Shown here piece after piece: positions 37,205 through 48,379 of a stretch of 64,000 nucleotides of DNA. The stretch's first letter is position 1. Every line of letters starts with the position of its first letter. The notes under the pieces were generated by a model. The model saw nothing but the letters and a program-made list of their open reading frames with translations, did not search any database and was not told the DNA's origin. The stretch is from contig NC_031769.1 in the NCBI RefSeq assembly GCF_001522545.3, positions 71,512,072-71,576,071 on the forward strand, in the 5' to 3' direction. The translations under genes were made by a program, and so were the position numbers. The stretch is from Parus major (lineage: Eukaryota > Chordata > Aves > Passeriformes > Paridae).

Positions 37205-37325
37205 CACATAGTAGTTCAGGTTGAAATGGGCCTCTGAAGATTTTCTCATTAAACCCTTGTCCAAGCTGTCTCAGCTACAGCAGGTTACCTGGGACTGTGT
37301 CCAGCTGAGTTTTGAGTTAATTCAA
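37205..37325 (-). mobile_element. CR1 3' fragment, minus
   Basis: Reversed CR1 3' end: 'cacatagtagttcaggttgaaatgggcctctgaagat', then 'cccttgtccaagctg', 'cagcaggttacctgggactgtgtccagctgagttttga'. It lacks the terminal tail and is strongly diverged. Confidence 0.75.
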
Positions 37326-37977
37326 AACATGCTGACATCCTGTACAAAAGTTGGCAAGGAATCCTCAGCTGACTTAGAGGGTGGGCAAACAAATCATTAC
37401 CATGATGTTAGATTGATCATTCCCATGAATCCCGCCCTCATCTTTGCCACTACTTTGCCATCCATATCTGATCTGTGCTGATCATTGGTGTCCCCAGTAT
37501 AAATGACAGTTGCTCAGTTATCTACTGCCTTGTGAGTGTATAGATGGGTCTCTGTCCCCCAGGACTAGGCTGTTGTTTTAGAAATCCAGGATTATTCACA
37601 AGATGCTAATGCAATGTCTTCCATTTCCATCTAGGACCTCTCAAGCAGAGGCTGGGAGCAAAACCCTTAGGTTTTGCTGGGGTCATGGGTTCAACACCAA
37701 TAGAAAGTCACTTCAGCCTGACAGGTCAGCCTATATGTATCCTTAGTGGAAACTGACGCTTTTCATTGCATATGTAGTCACCAGCTCTGGTGGTTATTAA
37801 TGGTAAGAATTACTAGTGTGACCTGTGTGTCCCAATTGGGTGGGAAGACATCAGCACATCTGTTAATCAGACTATTATTCTGCTCATTAATCCCATTGTC
37901 TTGGGGCTTCTGTGGCAAATGGAGCACCCACTTAATTCCCACCTTTCAAGCCCAGCCTTGAAACACTACAGCAGCAA
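37326..37977. other. Non-coding DNA
   Basis: Nothing recognised. Base composition is a little more GC-rich than average. The 71-codon frame at 37746-37961 is unlike any known protein. Confidence 0.5.
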
Positions 37978-38524
37978 ATGATCTGGAAGTGCTGGTTGAC
38001 AGGTGGCTAAACATGAGCCAGCATGTGCCCAGGTGGACAAGAGAAATAGTCCTGGCTTGTATGAGAAATAGTGTGGCTGGCAGGACTAGGGCAGTGATCC
38101 AGAGAAGGGCAATGGACCTAGCGAAGGGTTTGGAACACAGGTCTTATGAGGGGAGGCTGAAGGATCTGGGGTTGGTTAGCCTGGAGAAAAGGAGTCTCAG
38201 GAGGGACCTTATCTATTTCTGCAGGTACCTGAAAAGAGGTTGTAGCCAGGTGGGAGCCAGTCTCTTCTTCCAGCTAACAGGTATCAGGACAAAAGGAAAT
38301 GGCTTCAAGTTACACCAGGTAAAGTTTAGATTGGATATTAGAAATAATTGCTTCACCAAAAGGATTTTCAAGTGCTGGAACAGAATGCCTGGGTAAGTGA
38401 TTGATCACTATCCTGGGAGGTAGATGTGGTGCCTAGGGACATAATTTAGTGATGGACTTGGCTGGGTTGACAATTGGACTTGATGATCTTAAAGGTCTTT
38501 TCCAGTCTTAATTATAGTATGATT
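37978..38524 (+). pseudogene. CR1 LINE, ORF2 C-terminus and 3' UTR
   Basis: A 135-codon open frame at 37989-38396 keeps the C-terminal ORF2 sequence nearly free of stops. It includes VDRWLNMSQH, IQRRAMDLAKGLEHRSYE, LVSLEKRSLRRDLI and FKCWNRMPG. Relative to other CR1 copies it has a deletion between NSVAGRTRAV and IQRR, with the frame kept. The 3' UTR ('cttgatgatcttaaaggtcttttcca') and a decayed tail ('atagtatgattcc') follow. The C-terminal part alone has no catalytic site, so it is a truncated insertion. Its end abuts a second, inverted CR1. Confidence 0.9.
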
Positions 38525-38912
38525 CCAAATTCCTCTTAAAAACTGACTGTCATGGGGCACTAACCACTTCTCTAGAAAGCCTGTTCCAGTGTCTGACTAC
38601 CTGTTCTGTAAAGAAATACTTCCTAATGTCAAGTCTGAAACTCTCCTGTTGCATCCTTGAAGAATTAAGGATAAGATTCCTGTCACAAGATGTTAGGGAG
38701 AAGATGTCAGCACCTCCCTTTTCCCTGCCCCTCCTCAGGAAGCTGTAGAGAGCAATGAGGTCACCCTTTAGCCTTCTCTTTTAAAAAATGGACTAGCTCA
38801 AAGACCTTTGCCACTCCTCATAGGATATTCCTTCCACCCTTTCCACCAGTTTGGTTGCCGTCCTCTGGATGCATTCAAGGACCTTAACATTCGTTGTAGA
38901 TGTGCCCTCTAT
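38525..38912 (-). mobile_element. CR1 LINE 3' coding portion, minus
   Basis: Reversed CR1: 'ctcttaaaaactgactgtcatggggcactaaccacttctctagaaagcctgttcc' leads into the ORF2 C-terminal region read on the minus strand. It lacks its own 3' tail, so the junction at 38524/38525 joins the tail of the plus copy to the interior of this copy. It belongs to a different CR1 subfamily from the plus copy judging by divergence. Confidence 0.88.
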
Positions 38913-40324
38913 GACTGAAGAAGTGTCCATCATATGATTCAGTAAACAACCATTAAAAAATATGGGAATTTCTATTCAGCTGAAGCTGAGCAATATCTTT
39001 TTCCACTGAACAGCAGTGGTGGATTTTGTTTTAATTACTGAAAAACTACCAAAAAAGTATTTTTCCTTAATATATATTTATTCTTACATGCCTTCTTGCT
39101 CCCATTTTTCCTACTTAAGAAAGCTTCTTTCTTTCAGGAACAAAAAAAATACATACAGAACATCCCATCCAGACTTCTGAATGATAAAAAGTAAATAGTG
39201 GGTGAGCAGTGAATAATCCAGTTTGGTCATAAACTCTGAGAGTTAGAGTCACAAAGAGAAAAAGATATTAGATGTTAAATAAGACACAAAAACACAACAA
39301 AATTACCTGATTCTTCACAAGAAAGGTTTTGCCCCATCTGTTCTCTGTATGAATGAACTTGTTTATTCTTGACTTCATCATTTGTCAAACCTTTCTTTCT
39401 AGAATCTACCAGCTTTATCTTCAGTCAGACATGAGGAATATCAGACACAGATATTTTCTTATCACATGAACACGGGAATTTAGTCTGCTTGGAGTGCATT
39501 TATGCATTTTTATCAAATTAATCTCAGCACATAGTGTAGTGACTATATTGTTTGATACAGCAGCTAGACTGCAGTCTGTCATACTCACTTTCAATCATGC
39601 ATCTCATAATCCAATGCAGATGTGTTGATATGCAGCTCCTTTAGGCAGCAAGCCAGCACTTCCAAGGTCAGTTATTACTGAAGTAGGAGACCATGATCAG
39701 GATGTCAAACCACTAATACATAACTACCACAGAATGCTACAACATTTCTCCTGGATGACATCTGTAAACTATGTAATGAAGTAGATTGAATCTTGTTAGC
39801 AAGTCTAAGGAAGCTCTTACCTAGAGTGGGCTGGTGATGTAGATTCATGCAAGTTCCCTTCACTAGGAGCAGTATCATTATGGCCTAAGTTCAGAAAGGT
39901 AAGGTACAGAGAAGGAACAGCAGGAGGAACTGGTTGCCAGCAGTGATTACCTGATTTGTGTCAGAAGTAGGTGAGTCAGAACAGCACATCTTTTGGCTCC
40001 CATCCTTTGTGATGGCTGAGGCTCTTTAGGGAGGGAACAGCTGACAGTGGAATATAGAACACGTGAGAAAATCAAAGGCAGAAAGGTGAAAAAAAAACAG
40101 CTTTCATGGAGGTCAAACCCTTTTGTTTGGCTGTGAAGTTCCTGACTACACTAAATCACTGTGTAATGAAAGGGGTGACTTTGCACCCTGACCCTTTTGC
40201 ATCCCCTTCTCCATATAGATTCAACATAGATTCAACATTAACTCTTAGATTTTCCTATATATGCTTTATCTATGTAGCAAGCTATAGAGTGAACCTTGCC
40301 ACAGAACTCTGCTAAAGTCACACT
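38913..40324. other. AT-rich non-coding DNA
   Basis: No repeat or gene recognised. The ERV-related block that follows may begin somewhat earlier, near 40130. Confidence 0.5.
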
Positions 40325-41227
40325 TTCACAAATTCATGTTAAAACCTGTTTTTTGCTGACACCTTTGATGATGGTTCCTTAAAATGGCTCAAACCACTCA
40401 GTTGAAACAAGGATAGGGAATGGAGGTTACAGTCAGTTCAAAATGCTATGCTTTTGCTGTTCCTTGCTCCCCACACTCTTCCCCTGCTCCAGCATGGCAT
40501 CCCACCCTTGCAAGACAGTTCTCCATGAACTCCATGAACTTCTCCAGTGTGGGTCCTTCCCAAAATTTTCAGCTTTTCAAGAAGTGCTCCAGTGTGGGTC
40601 TTTTTACAGAGTACTGTCCTTCAGGAATGGGCTGTCCCAGCACGGGTCCTGCCAGAAAACCTACTCCATTGAGACCTGTCTGTGAGCTATGGTTTTCTTC
40701 AGGGCACATCCACCCACTCTGGCATGGGATTCTCCACCAAGGCTGCAGGTGGATCTCTGCACAGTCCTCCATGGGCTGAAGGGGCACAGCTACCTCACCA
40801 TGGTCTTCACCATGGGTTGCAGGAGAATCTCAGTTTTGGTGGCTACAGACGCTTCCCCCTTCTCCTGCACTTACCTTGGTGTATGTAAGGCTCTTTCTGT
40901 CACATATTTTCACTGTCCTGGCTGCTGTTGAAAAACTTTTTTACTCATTCTTGAATATGGTATCAGAAAGGTGCTAACAATGTCCCCACTTGGCTTGCTT
41001 TGGTCGGAGACAAGGCTGTCTTGAATCCTGCTGGGTGTGGCTATTTTGCAGAATCACAGAATATTCCAAGTTGGAAGGCATAAGACAAGAATCATCAAGT
41101 TCAGCTGTGAAGTGAAGGTCACATATGGGGAATCTGTCCAACATGAGGGCAGCTTCTGGTGTTTTCACACAGAATCCACCCCCTGCATCCCCTTGCCCCC
41201 AGAACTTTGCCAGATAAACCAAATACA
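40325..41227. mobile_element. ERV-related avian repeat block, interrupted by a SINE
   Basis: A GC-richer block built of echoes of 'ctccagtgtgggtcctt(c)c', 'ggctgcaggtggatctctgc' and 'catggtcttcaccatgggttgcaggagaatctca'. It ends '..ccccagaactttgcc..aaaccaaatacag'. I recognise this wording, from memory and unverified, as a recurrent bird repeat usually found with ERVL-type retroelements. Its orientation is uncertain. The block is split at 41051-41130 by a reversed SINE, and the flanking text ('..gtggctattttgca' then 'aatctgtccaacatgagggcagcttctgg') reads as one sequence once the SINE is removed. Overlapping frames of 64-119 codons on both strands lie inside and are not genes. Confidence 0.55.
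41051..41130 (-). mobile_element. 5'-truncated TguSINE1-type element, minus
   Basis: Read on the minus strand it aligns with the last about 80 bases of the SINE at 8952-9098. The decayed tRNA acceptor side ('atatgtgaccttcact') is followed by 'cttgatgattcttgtcttatgccttcc' and 'aatattctgtgattctg'. A pure CR1 fragment is less likely because of the tRNA-like part. No target duplication is visible, as expected for CR1-type integration. Confidence 0.65.
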
Positions 41228-42478
41228 GTAAGGAGCAACAACAAAGATCTTAAGTGAAATATGGACATAACAATTTGAAACATCATTAGAACTACAGAGA
41301 CAGGCAATAGAAAATCTGGTGGAACAAATGACAAGTTAAAATTATGCTGAACTTTTTTAAAACAAATTTAAAGTGACAAGTCAAACATATGCTATGTCAG
41401 AAATATACATACTGTTGCTCAAGGGTTTTTTTATTTTTTTGCCTCCAGTACTATGCTCCTTCACAGTAATTTTGTTTCCACAACTGAATGTGAATTTCTT
41501 TTTAAAAATAAAATACAACCACAAAACTACTTTCAATAATCTTGTACCTTTTCTCTGTCTTTCTCTCGTATTTCCCCATCAGTTACACCTATACTGTCAG
41601 AGCCTTTTTCTGCTATATTGTCATACTGGAAATCTTTCTTGGACATATTCATACCACCTATTCTAACCTTCTGATTTTTCGGTAGATTTCATACCACATG
41701 ATCAAATAATTTACGATTAGCTCTCTATGTGTCTTACTAATTCACCACTCTGTCAGCACCTGCACTGATGGGATGTTCTGCAATGTTCCAGTCTGTAGCA
41801 ATCTTTGGTACTGTAGTGATCTTTAGAGCTACTGTAGATTAACTCAAGAAAGTATTATACATTTTGGACGTAGTATTGAAGGTGGATGTGGAGCTGAAGG
41901 TGGAAATACCTCATTTACTAGTACTGGAAGCTTAATTCTGTTCCTGGATGAATTCAAATCAACTGCCTACTTACTTTTCAAGACTCTCTATTTCCCATTG
42001 ATCTGTTTTACAGCAAAACCACGGAATAGCATCTTTCATAATTTTATCTGGTTTTGTTCCCACCATGCATACACTGGGAATCTTCTTTTCCAGAACAAAT
42101 GGCTAAAGATGCTGCTTAAGTATGACCTCTGAAGTTTAAAATTTGCCTTCTTGTCCAAGAGTTATTATCATATCAGTGGTTATTAAATCACTCCACAAAT
42201 CCTTGTAGATATATTTGCAACAAAATTTATATGTCACTTCTCCTGTGTGACTACTTTACGAATTTTCCACTTTGATTGTACATGCTCATAAAGAACTGAC
42301 TACATAGATTTTAGGTTATTTAATAGACATAAGGTTTCTGAGGAACAGGAGAAGATCTGTTCTATAATATATTCTCCCTCTACCTCAGACAATCTAATTT
42401 TGGTTTTGCTTTTTAAACCTTGTTCATCTCTCAGCTGATTATTCTGCACATTTATTAAGTTATATGGGAAAAAAACCC

Positions 42479-42497
42479 AACCAACCAACCAACCAAA
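42479..42497. repeat. (CCAA)n microsatellite
   Basis: About five units of CCAA/AACC follow an A run. Confidence 0.85.
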
Positions 42498-45400
42498 CAT
42501 AAAAAACTTGCTTCATTGACTTTTGAGTTCTTTAGATTTTGCTTTTAATAGATACAATTTAGGAACTTAGGTGAATGTCCTGTTTTGCTTGTTTCAATTC
42601 CTTTGGGGCCATAATTATGTTGTGAAATATTTCTCATCTAGCTTGTATGCCAGCTCTCAGCCTGACAAAATTTAGAACAGTAGAGATACTGCTTAAATAA
42701 ACTCCATTTTCCAAAATATGGTTCATAATGAAAATACTGACAGGCACTTAAATGTAGCTACATTATAGCCAATAAAATGCTAAAATACATTAATTTTAAA
42801 ACATTCAATGAAACATGACCTACTGTCAGCTAATTCATGGTTACTGGAAAATCTAATTATGTCAAATGATGATTGTGTTTAATTGCATACAGCATATAAC
42901 ACACCCTCCACATATCCTACCCCCTTTCCCCAAAACTGGGTAGACTATTACAAAGCACTGGATGACTCAGTTACTTGGAATCAAAATTTTGTGGACGTTA
43001 AGACTGAACAGAATACATAAACATTAGGCACTGAATCCCATGAGATGGGTACAAATCAAGCACTGAACACTCTCCCCGCCACACTCCCTCCCACTCACCC
43101 TAGCATTTTCAGGTGCCTTAATACCTTAGAAAATCTGGAAACAAAAGGAATTTAAGAACAGCTGTGCACTACCTTCTAACACATATTAGATTTAGATTCC
43201 AAAATCTCATTTTTTCAAATATGATTTAAGAGGCCAGATTACTATAGTTTCTATGCAGATCTTTTTTATTTACTGTCACAAAGCCACCTTAAAGGAAGAA
43301 AGGTAACAGAAAAATAATTTAAAAATACACAATTCTTCCACTTGCAAGGAACTCCTCACAAATCTGCCCCCTTCATACATAAAGCAATCTATTCAGGCTC
43401 CCCATGCACATTCAGAGGCAGAAGTGTGTGCTTAGAGCCACTACCCCCTTGTTAATTAGGCCTGTGGTATTCTACAACTTGTAATGCATTCCCTTTCCAT
43501 TATTTGGCCATTTAAAACTTGATCATTCAGGTTAAAACCCATTTAATTCCTTCACTGCAAAGGGCAAGGGGTGAACAGAAAGAGGGTTAAAAGCACCCTT
43601 TTTCACAACTTCAAATGTAAAGCTATCTTTTAATACAAAACCTTAGTTCTAGTAATAAATGTAGTCACCTGTAGTAGTATTTGTGGGCAACATAAGACAT
43701 TCTTCCCTCCCCACTGTCTGTCACTGAGATCCCCCTAAGCTAGGGACTGAAATGACAAATGGCCCAAAAGCTACTCCTGATAAGCCTTATTTTATTAATA
43801 TTTTCTGGCATGAATCCCTTCTCAGAAAGATGATAAAATTGGAGCAAAGATAGCTAATATCTGCACTACTGAAAGGTATCTTTCATCAGGTGAAACCACT
43901 TGATCAAACATTATTTTATGACCTAGTCAGAAAAAAAAGGAAACTTCTGCTTTTTAATTGTCTTCAAAATTCCAGAAGCTTTCCTCCCCATGGTGAACAG
44001 GTGCTGAGAAATACCTAAACAAGACTAATAGATGTTAGTATTTACATATAAATGTCTCTAGTATTTCTTATTAGCTTATCCACCAAATCCATTTTGAATT
44101 ACTCTTTATTCAGTGCAATTGCCTAATTATAATAATAATAAAAATATTTGAGAATGCAACAAAATTATTTTTAAAACTTTGGTTTTATATTTAACCTGAA
44201 ATTAGGTTTTCATCATAAAAGTACACCATTCACACAATACCATGTTGGGCATTACAGAAATTTTAGTGGTTAGAAGGACATAAGGAGGACAAGGATTAGA
44301 TGGTCTTGCCTAATGAATAAGGTCAGGAACTAGGAGAGGAAAGAAACTCCAGTGTCAGAAGTTAACATGCAGGTTCAGGGAAGAAAGCTAGAGTCAGAAG
44401 AAGAGATTCCAAGTCTGAAACATTTATCAGACAGAAAATGACTGTTCTAAAGAAGATTTTTTGTTCAAATACTATTACGGTCACACCTGCAAACTCTGTG
44501 GTGGAGATTTCCTGTATGAGGCTGAGGATATAATGCTGCTGAAAACACCTCTATTCCAACATGGCTGCATGAGAAGAACAAGAACAAGAACAGCAGCTCT
44601 GCCAACTCTGAGTCACAGTTTAAACTTCTCTCACATTGTTTAAATGATGTTTTTGTTATTAAAAGCTCTACACTGTATCTAAGATGCAAGAATTCACAAA
44701 GAAGTGACACCTGTGTTCTCATAAGTTTTCCTATTCTGCCCAGTGTATAGCTGTACTAGTTACAGGCTTCAAGTAAGTAGGCTTTCTCCTTCTGCCAAAT
44801 GATGACAGAGTCTTAGAAGACTTAAAATGATGTATTATGCAACATAAAGTTTTCCCTGTTAAGTTGTATTTGATTTTGACACAAACCAGTGCCATGTTAA
44901 ATTTAAAAATGTGAAAAATATTATTATTTTTAATGAAACCCGGTGACAGATGAGAATTCTAATAAAACTGCATCTAAATTGATGGTAAGCAATAATAATT
45001 GCTGACAAAAAATTAGTGATAATAATAGTTAATGTTAATATCAGTAAAATTATTGTGTCTGAGACTATTTCTATTTAAAAGGGGGAAGAATTCCTATTGA
45101 TGTAAAAGGGATTATATTCAGATGCAAAATGGAGTTATTTATTATTCCCCCATGCTAAAAAGCTTCATTTACTGTTTGGAATATTCAGTAATTATTCCAA
45201 TATATAGTTTCATTTTCACATCACAGTGTTCTTCACAAGTACAATACAACACTATGTGACTTTATAGGTTGCATGATTGGTCATATATATTGCATCATAA
45301 CACTGACAAATACATTCAGTGTGCACAAGTGGAACACAAAATATTTCTGTTTGAGCTAATGTATTCCTTCTTGAAGTTCAGTTTCTGTATGAAATAAGAC

Positions 45401-47511
45401 TTAGGTGACTGTGCCCTGTCTTCATCTGTCACGGATGACAGGTACTTTTGAACACATTGCTCGATCTCAACAGCATTTGACAGAAAAATGTGAAGACAGA
45501 GAAATGTGAAGCCTCTATCCTGCTTATGAAAACTGACAGCTGATAAAATGTAGAGGCCTAAATTAATTTTGCAGGCTGAAGAAGGCAAGTAGAATTCAGT
45601 GCCTAAACCTGGTCACTTTAGAAAGCCATACTGTGAATTAGCTGTCAGCTGCCCAGTCAAAAGAGGCATGCAACCAAACAAACTACAGAAAATTACTACT
45701 TTTACCCAGAAAAATATGCAAAATATACAAGAAGAGATATCAAAATATTAGGTAAAAGGTGACTTGGCAAAAATTCCTTATGGGGAAAAAAAGCAGTCAT
45801 TTTAGCTTAACTATTTCCAGAAAATTTTTCTTATTCCCTCTACCAACCTTCTTTTCCCTCATTCAGCAGACAAAATACTGAGAACAGAATTAGCTCCTTT
45901 TGTGTTAATTTCTGTACATCATCTCTATATCTTTATATACAGTACATATGGTAGATAATGGGAGGAAAAAAAAAAAAAAGTTTAATTCTTGACCCTGTCC
46001 TCAAATGCATATCTAACTTTTCACTGTGCCAAGCTATTGACTAAAAAGACATTACTTCTGTAATAATGTAACACAGTAGAACTGGTGTGAATAAGACTGG
46101 AGACATAACCTTTGCCAGCAATGATGCCATAGGAATGGAATGAGTATGATTTTATTATAGAGTACTCTTCCAGTGGAATATTTGACTTGAGTTTCTTAAT
46201 GAAGCTTTAATAGGTTTCTGTTTTTAGACTAATAGCTGCTCAGTTACAGACACTCAAAATAATTATTTATACCTTTTATACTGAGACAATGTCTAGAGAG
46301 GATATGGACTTATGCCTAATGTACCTATGATAGAAAGATGGACCCCTAGGAGCAGAGATCTTAATAGGAGGATAAATGAAATATGTGGGTCAGCAAGAAA
46401 CCATCAATGGAGGTGGTTGGGCTTGGCACTTTGCATGATATGGCCCAACATACTCGCTAGTTTTTAAATACTTTTACCTGTAAGGATCTCAGACATGCAA
46501 CAGAAAAAAACATGCTACAGTGAATACCTTTCATAAGCAGCAAAAATTAATGTAGAAGTTAAGAGGCAAGCAGGCTTAGTTATCATGAGCACCTCTGTGG
46601 ATGTCCTGATGCCTGGTAAGAGCCAGAGTATTGCAGAATTTCTGTCACTGGGATGTTATAGAGTCTCTCTTTGCTCTATCTGCCTATTTTCATGAAGTCT
46701 CTATTGAGACCTTTAGATTTTATTTAAATTTGTTTCAAAGTGGTTAGTGGGTCCAACTGGTTGGTCAGAAATAAAAATGGGGATGAGACATGAGAGACAG
46801 TGCTGTTGCATATACCTCATACCTTTAAGAAACTATATTAAAGAACTTAATATTGACATTTTAAAGTAATAAATTAAGATATATCTATCTTTACTAATCT
46901 GAGATAACAGTATAATGAGAATTGTATCATACCTTACTATATCCTTTAAATAACACCAATAGATGATCTCCCAAGGAACATCTAGTGTCTTTTACTAAAT
47001 AACCCCTTCAATTCAGTTTTGTGGCAACAGTTATGAAACATCTTTTGAATATTATCCAACAAATGTTCAGCTGATTCCCAAAATAAGTGGGAGGAAATTA
47101 ATCACAATTATTTCCCTTGACCTTAAAAATCAGTTATGGTGACACATCCCCCATCCCTTCTCTGAGTCAGAGAATTTCTCCCTTTTTAGTGAATCTGTCT
47201 TTGTAGTGATAGAACTCTTAGGAAGTACAAACTTAGCATCATCTGTTGCTAAAGGTCTCAGCCCAGTAACACACTGGCTAACTTTAAGTATAGCCTTAAT
47301 GGATTTGCTGAGTAAGAGCGGACCTACATGAACAATTATATTTAGGACATGATCATATGCTTGGGTGACTTCAGCTTTGAAAGCAATGCTGTAAGGGTAT
47401 GAAAAGAGATTGCCCACATAATTGAAAGATTAGCCCACCTGAATACAGACACTGTTAACCCTGAAAAGCTATTTTACATAAGGACCAAGCTAATAATATT
47501 CTATATGTGTA

Positions 47512-47560
47512 TTTGCTATATATATGTCTGCATATATATATATATCTGTATATCTAAACA
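47512..47560. repeat. Interrupted (TA)n tract
   Basis: TATATATA stretches separated by GTCTGCA and CTG. Confidence 0.85.
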
Positions 47561-48354
47561 TGCAAAATCATTATACAGTCAGAAATGGAAGAGATACCAG
47601 AGGCTTTGAATTATAAGAATAGAAAAGGTAGCTTGTTTCAAGTTCTACAGATACACCAAAATAGACATGCGGGATATCATTATGAAACAAAGTGATCAAG
47701 CTACCATCTGAAAATGTCACCCACAACAAAAATAAATCTGCTCTGCAATTGACTATATTTAGATGAATTATGTAAAATCATAAGCAAAATGCTAAGTAGT
47801 CCTTTATAGTATCTTGAGCTGAGATTATTTATAACTCATTAAGAGATTTATGGTAAATGGGTATGTGTTGGGGTTTTTTTTCTTCCTTAATCATCCTGGT
47901 GAAACAAAGTACTGTGAAGGTCTTACAGGACCTTCAAGGCCAGAAAAGTCAAGCATATACATTCATCATAGCATATCTTTATATAGTCTCACACTTTCAG
48001 TCTAAAATATTTTGCTGCCAAAGGGTTGCAAATGTAAGTGGAATTTCACAATCTATCTCTTCTGTGCTTACTCAGCTGCCCTTAGTATAAAGTCGTTGGT
48101 CAGGAAAAATCAATGGGTTCCAGAAGTATCAGAATAGACATAATTAATGTTATAAATAATTATTAACACTATACCTGATATAGTGGCAAAAGGTATCTTT
48201 TGATGAGATTTACTGAGATTGTCAAAGTTTTTCAACTGTTCTTAGCATTCATTCTTGTAATGGATTTAATCCGTTTTATGATGTACCAATTGCAGCAAGA
48301 ATACAAGAATTAATTAGTTGTCTAATTATCAGCACCTTTCCTGTGCTCATTTAA

Positions 48355-48379
48355 AAAATAAAAAAAATAAAAAAAAAAA
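48355..48379. repeat. A-rich tract
   Basis: A runs broken by single T bases. Confidence 0.85.

Noticed and set aside
40420..40931. A protein-coding gene in overlapping plus and minus frames (up to 119 codons)
   Set aside because: The DNA is an ERV-related repeat block, and frames on both strands come from its GC content and tandem echoes.
47130..47417. 95-codon minus frame
   Set aside because: Reasonable amino-acid mix but no recognised motif, no splice or promoter context; length is within chance for 64 kb.
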